DNA of 64,000 nt from Tritrichomonas musculus (lineage: Eukaryota > Parabasalia > Tritrichomonadida > Tritrichomonadidae). The stretch spans positions 186,001-250,000 of the forward strand of contig JAPFFF010000038.1 in the NCBI GenBank assembly GCA_039105265.1. The letters are read 5' to 3'. Positions 51,626-59,302 of this stretch are shown here, in pieces; the first letter of the stretch is position 1, and every line of letters starts with the position of its first letter. The notes under the pieces are model-generated. The model ran no database searches and was not told the origin of the DNA. It worked only from the letters and a program-made list of their open reading frames with translations. The translations under genes and the position numbers were made by a program.

Positions 51626-52213
51626 GATTCGCGTTTTTGCTAATTACAAACTTTTGTTAGTTTTTTTACAGAAAGCATTAATAAAGTTTTTTATTCTATG
51701 CTAATTTTAGAATAAAATTTTGACTAAATTATTGTTTATTTGAATGCCTTTTATATAGATATTATCTTTTTTCTAAAAGAAAAAACTGCGTACTAGACAC
51801 TTTTTGAACGCAGTTCAAAAAGTGGCGTTCCTTGTTATATAAAAAGCATAATAATAATCATAATGCTAAATTGTTTGTTTTTTAACGATATAAAATAAAA
51901 ATATAAAAACAAAATATACGTTATTTTGAAGCTACGTTACCCATATTCGGACAATCGTTTTTTTTCTACGCTACTTTTTGAATGGCTTTTCTATCCATGA
52001 GTAGCTACTCATGGAAAGTAAAAAACGGAGTAGATATGTTAAGGGTGGCTCCGAGCTAAAGCTCTCCGCTACACGCTTCGCTCCTTAACAGATATACCAT
52101 ATAGCTATGGCACATTCTACTATATAAGGTCGTCCATTTGTGCCGTCCATAGCGTTATGTCCATATTATGATTTACATGAAAATAAGCTCAAATAAGCAA
52201 TTATAGCTCTAAA
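51626..52213. other. spacer between the 23-bp satellite and the palindromic element
   Basis: Mostly AT-rich. It contains a GC-richer patch at 52030-52090, annotated separately, and a short inverted pair near 51797-51827 (CACTTTTTGAACGCAGTTCAAAAAGTG, 11-bp arms). No gene is seen. Confidence 0.5.
52038..52089. other. small GC-rich foldback with TTAAGG ends
   Basis: GTTAAGG (52038-52044) pairs with CCTTAAC (52083-52089), and inside lies GAGCTAAAGCTC, a perfect 4-bp stem with a 4-base loop. The segment contrasts in base composition with its surroundings. It may be a structured RNA or a remnant of a TTAAGGG-ended element. Confidence 0.3.
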
Positions 52214-53638
52214 TTAACATGATGGATTACATCCAATGAACTATCCAGGCATCCAATAGATCAATAATTATGTTAATAATAATATTAATTGAAACAGTCC
52301 GCTTATAAATATAGATGATTTAATATGTTATAGCTACCAAAACATATAACATTAGATGTAAATGATTTCTAGATTGAATTAAATGGAAACAATCCGGCTA
52401 ATAAAACATATAATAATACCAACTATCTCATTAAATGGGAACAATCCGGCTATCGATTAAATGTAAATGATCTCTAGATTGAATTAAATGGAAACAATCC
52501 GGCTATCGATTAAATGTAAATGATCTCTAGATTGAATTAAATGGGAACAATCCGGCTATCGATTAAATGTAAATGATCTCTAGATTGAATTAAATGGAAA
52601 CAAGTCCAGTTGTCCCAAAATATATATTTTTTAATTTTGTCCCAAATGTCCCAATATCTCGAATCCACTTTGTTTGACACCATTCCAGTCTCTACTTATA
52701 AGATATCGATTACTAAGCAAGATATTACTCATGAAATAGTATTCGATACATGCAAATTTATATTAGATGCGCCAATTGGATCTGGTAAGTCGACAGCATT
52801 GATGAATCATATTAAAGACAGCAAAGATAATAATTATATAATTATTGTTCCCACTACCAATATTGCTGTTGATTTCTATAATGCAGTTGATTATAGTGAA
52901 GACTCTGTTAAGTTATGCACTAATGATGGCGCATTTAAAGACATTAAGTTAGCATTTGATAATAATGTTCGAGTGATCATCACTACATATCACACAGCAT
53001 CTAGATGTTTAGGTAGTATAATTGAGTTTACACATGAAAATCTACTTAATAAATATCATTTGTTTATCGATGAAGCTCACTTATTGTTATTACATCCAGC
53101 ATTAATAGAGATGACGCGAGAATTTAATTATGTTGGACTTATTACAGCCACCCCCAGAGAATTAAAGCACCTGTCTGTGTTTAAAGATTATGTTACTATA
53201 AGTCCAGTAATAAGTACTCGCTATCATAGAAAGTTATATATTAATAAGTTGACTAATTTATCATTACAGTATCATGAAATAATTGAATTAGTTAAGACTA
53301 ATATAAATGACTTTAATGCGATTATTATTAAGATTGAGGATAAGCATGAAGGCCGATCATTGAAAGAATTGCTTGTTAAAGAGAATATTGGTGCATTATT
53401 GTATAATGGAGATAATAAAGAGACTGAGTTGATTAATGGCAGATTTGTTGACAAATCGAATGGTGATCCAATAATGAATAAGGTTGTTGTATGCACTAGT
53501 ACGATACAAGCTGGACAGTCTATTAATGATAATGTATTACAAATCTTCATACAGACACCCTTAGACAATTATTCCTCAGTTGAGCAGTTTATTGGTCGAA
53601 ATAAATCTAGTAATAGTATCACCTACTTATTCCTTAAT
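52214..53638 (+). repeat. left inverted arm of the palindromic element
   Basis: This arm matches the complement of 56679-58050 through the end of the codons for helicase residues YLFLN. The left arm is 53 bp longer because it has three copies, not two, of a 53-bp repeat upstream of the helicase. The amino-acid sequence encoded in the two arms is identical. Confidence 0.92.
52437..52600 (+). repeat. 53-bp tandem repeat upstream of the helicase start
   Basis: Units contain CTAGATTGAATTAAATGG, AACAATCCGGCTATCGATTA and AATGTAAATGATCT. There are three in the left arm and two in the right arm. A partial diverged unit lies just upstream. The position right before the helicase gene suggests promoter, iteron or helicase-binding sites, which is inference. 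Confidence 0.8.
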
Positions 53639-54289
53639 ATTGATGGCGCAGTTAATAAATCGATAAGTAATAATCTAGCAGACAGATACTATAATAGATT
53701 GCATGATACCAGAGTTAAAGCATGGCGTAATACAAATATAGATAAATGGATGAGAATATTAAATAAGCATGGGGAAATTATATTAAGCGATACACTATTA
53801 AATAAGATTAGTAATCCAGATGACAATGAAAATAAGCCAATTGAATTTAATAATGAATTGTATAATGAAAATATGTATAATGGTAAAGATCTTAATATTC
53901 GATTTAAGGGTAAAAAAGAGTTATACAGTTACTATGGTACCAAGATATTCCCACATCCTTATAAGATTATAATGAGCAAGAATACATGTGATGATGGTAA
54001 GCGAGCTCGAATGTATAGATTGATTTATAATGAGAATGTTTCAATGATACCTGATTCCACAGACCTTAATACTAAAGCAATGGAATCGAATGATAAGTCA
54101 TCTACAGACAAAGCAGATAATGCTATAAGTGAATTTAATGGTAGATCCTTAAATGTTGAGTTTAGAGGTAAAAAAGAGTTATACAGCTACTATGGCACCA
54201 AGATATTTCCGAATACACTTAAGATTAAAGAGATGCGACCTACAATTGATGGTAAGAGGGTCAGAAAATACATGCTTGTTTCCATTTAA
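52646..54289 (+). CDS. DEAH-type superfamily 2 helicase, origin-binding-protein-like
   Basis: The first ATG in the frame is at 52646; the TTG at 52610 is ignored. The product is 547 residues. Visible motifs: Walker A GSGKST (45-50), DEAH (142-145), TATP motif III (167-170), motif V region VCTSTIQAGQSIND (about 282-295), and motif VI EQFIGRNKSS (313-322). This order defines an SF2 ATPase/helicase, and overall shape recalls viral origin-binding-protein helicases. The C-terminal third has a duplicated module: KGKKELYSYYGTKIFPHPYKI and RGKKELYSYYGTKIFPNTLKI, each followed by DGKR. This is probably a nucleic-acid or self-binding domain that I do not recognise. The first ~332 residues lie in the left arm and the rest in the unique centre. 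Its likely role is opening DNA for replication of the element. Viral affinity is inferred from motifs only. Confidence 0.85.
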   Translation: MSQYLESTLFDTIPVSTYKISITKQDITHEIVFDTCKFILDAPIGSGKSTALMNHIKDSKDNNYIIIVPTTNIAVDFYNAVDYSEDSVKLCTNDGAFKDIKLAFDNNVRVIITTYHTASRCLGSIIEFTHENLLNKYHLFIDEAHLLLLHPALIEMTREFNYVGLITATPRELKHLSVFKDYVTISPVISTRYHRKLYINKLTNLSLQYHEIIELVKTNINDFNAIIIKIEDKHEGRSLKELLVKENIGALLYNGDNKETELINGRFVDKSNGDPIMNKVVVCTSTIQAGQSINDNVLQIFIQTPLDNYSSVEQFIGRNKSSNSITYLFLNIDGAVNKSISNNLADRYYNRLHDTRVKAWRNTNIDKWMRILNKHGEIILSDTLLNKISNPDDNENKPIEFNNELYNENMYNGKDLNIRFKGKKELYSYYGTKIFPHPYKIIMSKNTCDDGKRARMYRLIYNENVSMIPDSTDLNTKAMESNDKSSTDKADNAISEFNGRSLNVEFRGKKELYSYYGTKIFPNTLKIKEMRPTIDGKRVRKYMLVSI

Positions 54290-54322
54290 TTACATAAATA
54301 TTTAATTTATTTTTATATAAAA

Positions 54323-54592
54323 ATGGTAGAATTTTATGATGCAGATATTGGTATTAACAAATTAATTCATCTTAACTCTAAATATGAACAAGATAGATAT
54401 AATGAACTCATTAATGAGATAAAGAGATATAAAGCTGATAATGATAATAATGAGGCAGCTATAAATAGATTATATGCACGCTATTATGGAAATGTATGTG
54501 ATAAAGCTTATGGCAAGAGATATATTAACATGTGGAACATGAAAATGAGATTATTAAAGCAAATGTATGGCGAATTAATTAGGTTGGATTAA
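54323..54592 (+). CDS. small hypothetical protein downstream of the helicase
   Basis: The frame starts at an ATG 33 bases after the helicase stop and encodes 89 residues, rich in Tyr, Asn, Lys, Arg and Glu. It is predicted mostly alpha-helical, with a charged helix around YEQDRYNELINEIKRYKAD and a basic C-terminal helix around NMWNMKMRLLKQMYGELIR. There is no signal peptide or membrane segment and I do not recognise the family. Same strand and close spacing to the helicase suggest a related function, such as a helicase partner or DNA-binding accessory protein. Coding reality is supported by balanced residue use in a codon context like that of the helicase. Confidence 0.6.
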   Translation: MVEFYDADIGINKLIHLNSKYEQDRYNELINEIKRYKADNDNNEAAINRLYARYYGNVCDKAYGKRYINMWNMKMRLLKQMYGELIRLD

Positions 54593-55153
54593 CAGAACAC
54601 TTAATGAAGAGATACCATGTGATGATAAACACTTCACCAAGCGCAAGGGTGTAATGAAATTCGAGACCAGACCTCGCCGCAGGGTCTAAGACCTCGATGT
54701 AAAGACTAAGACATGATGAGACCAAAAATAATATCCGCGGAGCAAAAACCAACTGTCTTGGTGGATGCGTCATGCATTCGATATGAGAGATTCGCAAAGC
54801 GAACTTGGCAAAGCCAATGAACATACTAACCCGGGATCGTACATCCAATCCCTTATAAAGAGAAACAATTGCATCCACTAGGCTGGGGAAATGACTCGAA
54901 GCCATTTCATTACGAGGATTGCATCTGCCGGCAAATGCCTCGTATTATCCGTAACCCACAAGCAATAGCTTACCCTGCGGAAATATTTCACCAAAAGGCA
55001 CTAAAGCAAATATGGGTCGAAATAATACGAAAAATAGGTATGGCAGCGAATCGAACTCATGCCTGCAGCCGAAGCCCGGAGACATACTTCATGATCCAAC
55101 AACTATACCAGTTAGCGCTAACATTTATTAGGTTCGGATTACATATTTAATGC
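54593..55153. other. GC-richer non-coding block in the centre of the palindromic element
   Basis: About 560 bp with distinctly higher G+C than the flanks and many short inverted pairs, but no convincing frame (two weak overlapping ones run on opposite strands). It holds the first twin hairpin (54789-54817) and a tRNA-like patch at 55037-55109. In that patch the 7-base ends GGTATAG and CCATACC nearly pair and a GTTCGATTC T-loop-like word is present on the minus strand, but the arms do not fold properly. It also starts with an 18-nt word, CAGAACACTTAATGAAGA, that recurs at 55405. A structured RNA or a replication origin is possible. Confidence 0.4.
54789..54817 (+). repeat. twin-hairpin motif, copy 1
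   Basis: Two adjacent perfect 5-bp stems with 3-base loops: TTCGC-AAA-GCGAA then TTGGC-AAA-GCCAA, separated only by C. The same motif recurs at 55842 and 55910 within the element. Confidence 0.75.
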
Positions 55154-55555
55154 ATGCATTGTGAATATAGTATTGTTTTTGTGCGAGAAATGTGTAAGTT
55201 TAATTCCATCGAAATGAGTAAGAACAAGAACACAGCATTTGCAAAGCAAACTCCATACAATGGACAAATTGGCTTAGATGAATTGTACACTACAACCGAC
55301 TTAGCAGTACTTAAGAGAGCTATTACCGAGTTAACCAACAAACAAGACTATAAGACACTTAACACTCTGTTCCGCCGCAATCCGAATGCTAGCAAGTTCG
55401 ACACCAGAACACTTAATGAAGATGTTCCTCAGCAATATAAACGATTTACTAAGCGAAATGGTAAGCTATGCAATGTAGCTAGAACAGTTCCACGCGAATC
55501 CGAACAAAGCAGAGGCAATCCAAATAACGTATCACGAATTCGATCTAAAAATTAA
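55154..55555 (+). CDS. small basic hypothetical protein
   Basis: ATG at 55154 gives 133 residues; an internal ATG at 55217 (MSKNKNTAFAKQTPY) is also plausible and starts the more ordinary-looking protein. The middle part has a helical segment around DLAVLKRAITELTNKQDYKT. The C-terminal third is strongly basic and Asn/Arg/Ser-rich (RFTKRNGK, RESEQSRGNPNN, ending RIRSKN), as in nucleic-acid-binding tails. No signal peptide, no membrane segment and no known family. It lies on the helicase strand, in the element's unique centre, and is followed 9 bases after the stop by a 16-bp palindrome. A role in DNA binding is inference. Confidence 0.6.
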   Translation: MHCEYSIVFVREMCKFNSIEMSKNKNTAFAKQTPYNGQIGLDELYTTTDLAVLKRAITELTNKQDYKTLNTLFRRNPNASKFDTRTLNEDVPQQYKRFTKRNGKLCNVARTVPRESEQSRGNPNNVSRIRSKN

Positions 55556-55563
55556 TTAATGAA

Positions 55564-55579
55564 TGGTAGAATTCTACCA
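55564..55579. promoter_or_regulatory. 16-bp perfect palindrome after the basic protein gene
   Basis: TGGTAGAATTCTACCA is its own reverse complement with no spacer. It begins 9 bases after the stop codon of the preceding gene. It could be a dimeric protein binding site or part of a 3'-end signal. Confidence 0.55.
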
Positions 55580-55588
55580 GTCGCATTT

Positions 55589-55738
55589 GAGCTCAGAAAT
55601 GCTTAAGTGCAATTTGGCACTCTAGTGATTTCATGATGAAAACCTTATATTTTTGACTGTTTTGAGCTCCGAAATGCTAAGGGCGGAATCCCGCGGTTAG
55701 AGAAATCTATATGAAAACCTTATATTTTTCGACTGTTT
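55589..55738 (+). repeat. two-copy ~75-bp repeat with a different hairpin in each copy
   Basis: Both copies (from 55589 and 55664) start GAGCTC(A/C)GAAATGCT and end GAAAACCTTATATTTTT-GACTGTTT. The middles differ in sequence but both can fold: AGTGC-AATTTG-GCACT in copy 1 and GCGG-AATC-CCGC in copy 2. Conserved flanks with a replaced but still self-complementary core suggest that structure matters. Confidence 0.65.
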
Positions 55739-55841
55739 AGAGCATGTTATGATACAGCTATGTATTGACAACTCGAATATGAACTCTGTCGAATACATCC
55801 ATCGATTACATACATCGAAGACTAGATCGAATACATCCATC

Positions 55842-55871
55842 GATTCGCTTACGCGAACTTGGCAAAGCCAA
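55842..55871 (+). repeat. twin-hairpin motif, copy 2
   Basis: TTCGC-TTAC-GCGAA followed by C and TTGGC-AAA-GCCAA. The stems are identical to copy 1 while the first loop is changed and lengthened from AAA to TTAC. Confidence 0.75.
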
Positions 55872-55909
55872 AGACTAACTCGGAGACTGACTCGAATGTG
55901 AACTCTATC

Positions 55910-55939
55910 GATTCGCTTACGCGAACTTGGCAAAGCCAA
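55910..55939 (+). repeat. twin-hairpin motif, copy 3
   Basis: Identical to copy 2 over all 30 bases and spaced 68 bp from it, inside the minisatellite. Confidence 0.75.
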
Positions 55940-56450
55940 AGACTAACTCGGAGACTAACTCGAATACATCCATTGGAGACTCGAATGAGAACTCTATCGA
56001 ATACATACATCGACGACTAGATCGATTACATCCATCGAAGACTCGAATGAGAACTTAGTTATTAACTCGAATGATAACTTAGTTGTAGAACACATCGACG
56101 ACTTAGTTGTATAACTCGAATGATAACATGATCGATATCTCGAATGTGAACTTGGTTATTAACTCGAATGAGAACTTGGTTGTATGACATATCGTTAACT
56201 TGTTTGTTAACTCGAATGAGAACTTGGTTGTATAACTCGAATGAGAACTTGGTTGTATAACTCGAATGATAACTTGGTTGTAGAACACATCGACGACTTA
56301 GTTGTATAACTCGAATGATAACTCGGTTGTATGACATATCGTTAACTTGGTTGTTAACTCGAATGATAGCTTAATCGACGACTCGAATGATAACTCGACT
56401 GTATAACTCGAATGAGAACTTAGTTGTTAACTCGACTGTATAACTATTAC

Positions 56451-56678
56451 TCAATTACACTATATTATTTGGGATAATAGTCGCTCAAGTGAAAACGGTA
56501 TATTCGATAATTGGTTTGTTCACAAAACAGGTTAATGTTGGTTAAAACCATTTTTAGTTAAATTTGGCGTAAATACAAATGCGGAGATAAGAATTGGCTT
56601 TAATTTATTCTTTAGTATTGTTGTTAATGTATTCTTTAGTATTGGCTTTAATGTATCATTAGTTAGTTTTCACTTGAA
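56451..56678. other. inner spacer before the right arm
   Basis: AT-rich, with a short internal duplication (TTCTTTAGTATTG twice, near 56608-56645). It contains no gene. The right arm starts at 56679. Confidence 0.5.
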
Positions 56679-57671
56679 ATTAAGGAATAAGTAGGTGATA
56701 CTATTACTAGATTTATTTCGACCAATAAACTGCTCAACTGAGGAATAATTGTCTAAGGGTGTCTGTATGAAGATTTGTAATACATTATCATTAATAGACT
56801 GTCCAGCTTGTATCGTACTAGTGCATACAACAACCTTATTCATTATTGGATCACCATTCGATTTGTCAACAAATCTGCCATTAATCAACTCAGTCTCTTT
56901 ATTATCTCCATTATACAATAATGCACCAATATTCTCTTTAACAAGCAATTCTTTCAATGATCGGCCTTCATGCTTATCCTCAATCTTAATAATAATCGCA
57001 TTAAAGTCATTTATATTAGTCTTAACTAATTCAATTATTTCATGATACTGTAATGATAAATTAGTCAACTTATTAATATATAACTTTCTATGATAGCGAG
57101 TACTTATTACTGGACTTATAGTAACATAATCTTTAAACACAGACAGGTGCTTTAATTCTCTGGGGGTGGCTGTAATAAGTCCAACATAATTAAATTCTCG
57201 CGTCATCTCTATTAATGCTGGATGTAATAACAATAAGTGAGCTTCATCGATAAACAAATGATATTTATTAAGTAGATTTTCATGTGTAAACTCAATTATA
57301 CTACCTAAACATCTAGATGCTGTGTGATATGTAGTGATGATCACTCGAACATTATTATCAAATGCTAACTTAATGTCTTTAAATGCGCCATCATTAGTGC
57401 ATAACTTAACAGAGTCTTCACTATAATCAACTGCATTATAGAAATCAACAGCAATATTGGTAGTGGGAACAATAATTATATAATTATTATCTTTGCTGTC
57501 TTTAATATGATTCATCAATGCTGTCGACTTACCAGATCCAATTGGCGCATCTAATATAAATTTGCATGTATCGAATACTATTTCATGAGTAATATCTTGC
57601 TTAGTAATCGATATCTTATAAGTAGAGACTGGAATGGTGTCAAACAAAGTGGATTCGAGATATTGGGACAT
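56670..57671 (-). pseudogene. C-terminally truncated copy of the helicase in the right arm
   Basis: The ATG is at 57671 on the minus strand. The first ~332 residues are identical to the full helicase, retaining Walker A, DEAH, TATP and motif VI. At the arm boundary the frame runs into unrelated DNA and ends two residues later after FLNFK. The duplicated C-terminal modules are missing. It is therefore a by-product of the inverted duplication. A shortened but ATPase-competent product cannot be excluded, because the promoter-proximal repeats are duplicated with it. Confidence 0.85.
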
Positions 57672-58050
57672 TTGGGACAAAATTAAAAAATATATATTTT
57701 GGGACAACTGGACTTGTTCCCATTTAATTCAATCTAGAGATCATTTACATTTAATCGATAGCCGGATTGTTTCCATTTAATTCAATCTAGAGATCATTTA
57801 CATTTAATCGATAGCCGGATTGTTCCCATTTAATGAGATAGTTGGTATTATTATATGTTTTATTAGCCGGATTGTTTCCATTTAATTCAATCTAGAAATC
57901 ATTTACATCTAATGTTATATGTTTTGGTAGCTATAACATATTAAATCATCTATATTTATAAGCGGACTGTTTCAATTAATATTATTATTAACATAATTAT
58001 TGATCTATTGGATGCCTGGATAGTTCATTGGATGTAATCCATCATGTTAA
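56679..58050 (-). repeat. right inverted arm of the palindromic element
   Basis: Reverse complement of 52214-53638 minus one 53-bp unit. It ends in TTAA at 58047-58050. Outside it the word TAGCATATTGAATAAT occurs at 58051 and again at about 58112, a direct repeat that is not present at the left flank. Confidence 0.92.
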
Positions 58051-58352
58051 TAGCATATTGAATAATTACTGTATTATAAGACTATTCAAATTACTGTATA
58101 TGCTAAAATTCAATAGCATATTGAATAATCTTATAGCAATTATTTTTTTTGAGAAAAAAATGGTATAATTAATAGAAAAAGTTTGTTAAAATAATATAGT
58201 TTTGAAAACATATTCAAAATTTGTGAGATTTATCACAATTATGCTATAAGTATATTTCTGATAAACATTCACCATTAACGATTAAATATAAGGTGAAAAT
58301 TGTAATTATTTTTATTCAAAAACTTATAATTGGCCAGTTTGCTATTGTTTTA

Positions 58353-58760
58353 ATGGAAAGGCAAGAATTCCTAAGTTCTATTATTAGAGAAATACAATAT
58401 TCGTTATCAAAAGGCTATCTTACTCAAATCCAGGTTCAAATTTTGATCTTTCGTTTATTTTATAAGAAAACATAGAGAGAATTAGTTGATTTATTTAAAT
58501 TAAGTTGCCAAAATGTACTTGTGCATTGCCTCAAGAGAACTGTTCAATTAATGTATTGGAGGCCTGGAATGGAGGGAGAAGGAACAAGCTATTTATCAGA
58601 ATTCGATCAAGAGATTTTTCTAAAAATAATTGGAAACGCGGCTGATGATTGCAATTGTATTCCTTCGGTTTATGCTATTTCTTTAGCATACCATTTAAAA
58701 AAAACAGAGAATTTCCAAAGCAATCTTCCTCTTAATTTCTTTTATATTAACATATATTGA
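58353..58760 (+). pseudogene. relic of a repetitive helix-turn-helix-like (transposase-type) gene
   Basis: A single reading frame from ATG 58353 (MERQEFLSSIIREIQYSL) is broken by an in-frame TAG at 58473-58475 and resumes in the same frame (RELVDLFKLSCQNVLVHCLK). It continues through YWRPGMEGEGTSYLSEFDQ and NAADDCNCIPSVYAISLAYHLKK, and ends at TGA after a diverged tail. The motif style (GYLTQIQVQILIF, then a short helix pair) looks like a DNA-binding helix-turn-helix domain of a multicopy gene family that I associate with trichomonad genomes. That link is from memory and uncertain. The TAG and the shortened C-terminus mark it as broken. It lies 0.3 kb outside the palindromic element and appears unrelated to it. 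Confidence 0.6.
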
Positions 58761-59302
58761 TTAAATTAATCAAGTTAATATAATGCGGATTATTAAAAAT
58801 GATGAGAAATTGCTTGTTTTTCATCAAACTAAATTTTAAATAGAACTATAACTTTTTAATAAATGTAAATTAAAATTTGTGAGTATTTGGATACGACTTT
58901 TTGTAATTCGACTTTCAATTTTCTAAAAGTTCGAATTGAAATTTTCAATAGACTAAATTTTTTTGTGAGAACATAGATGCTGCTTTATAAATAATCTTAT
59001 CCAAATGTAAAATGTAATAATTCTATAATTTACCAATAAACTATCAAAAAATAAAATTTATTATTTAAATATTTTTGATATATATGCAAAAATATTTATA
59101 AAACAATAATATTATATATATTTATTTGTTTGTTTGAACATTTATATGTATATATCTAATAATTTATAAATACATGCTATTAAATTAATGTGAATCATTT
59201 TTAGTTAACTTATATATATGCAAATAAACTAGCCCTTCGGCGGTTTTGTAAAATACGGCTATTTGGTCGTTCATTGAATAGTTTATTTTACAAAATTTCT
59301 AC
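58761..59302. other. AT-rich spacer, no gene seen
   Basis: Non-coding. A GC-richer patch begins near 59232 (CCCTTCGGCGG) and continues, after the mobile element, at 60569-60655. That suggests one original locus split by insertion. Confidence 0.5.

Larger units (their letters stand above)
55740..56450. repeat. ~25-bp degenerate minisatellite in the palindromic element
   Basis: Interspersed units based on AACTCGAATGAGAACTTGG plus TTGTAT, and a second word, ACATCGACGACTTAGTTGTA. Unit length is about 25 bp with frequent variation. It contains twin-hairpin copies 2 and 3. Iterated sites beside a helicase gene are a common layout of replication origins, which is inference. Confidence 0.8.
52214..58050. 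mobile_element. 5.8-kb palindromic (long inverted-repeat) element carrying a DEAH helicase
   Basis: The outer ends are TTAACATGATGGATTACATC (from 52214) and its complement (ending 58050). The ~1.4-kb arms (52214-53638 and 56679-58050) appear identical apart from one 53-bp repeat unit. TTAA forms both outer edges, consistent with TTAA-target insertion. The centre of about 3.0 kb has the helicase 3' part, two small proteins, a structured non-coding block and a minisatellite. Gene starts here lack the TCAYW initiator, unlike the surface gene. I infer a mobile or virus-like replicon. A local inverted duplication of a cellular locus is the main alternative. No integrase, protein-primed polymerase or capsid gene is seen, so it is not a complete Maverick/Polinton. 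Confidence 0.7.

Noticed and set aside
55037-55109. Functional tRNA gene
   Set aside because: The T-loop word and end pairing are present, but the D, anticodon and T stems do not form. Recorded only as a finding.
54579-55150. Two overlapping frames on opposite strands in the central block (54579-54905 and 54869-55150)
   Set aside because: Neither shows domain features, and both pass through hairpin-rich DNA; better explained as structured non-coding sequence.
56062-56337. Minus frames in the ~25-bp minisatellite
   Set aside because: Repeat artefacts without independent coding features.
52214-58050. Complete Maverick/Polinton
   Set aside because: No protein-primed DNA polymerase, integrase, protease or capsid gene is visible, and the element is too small.
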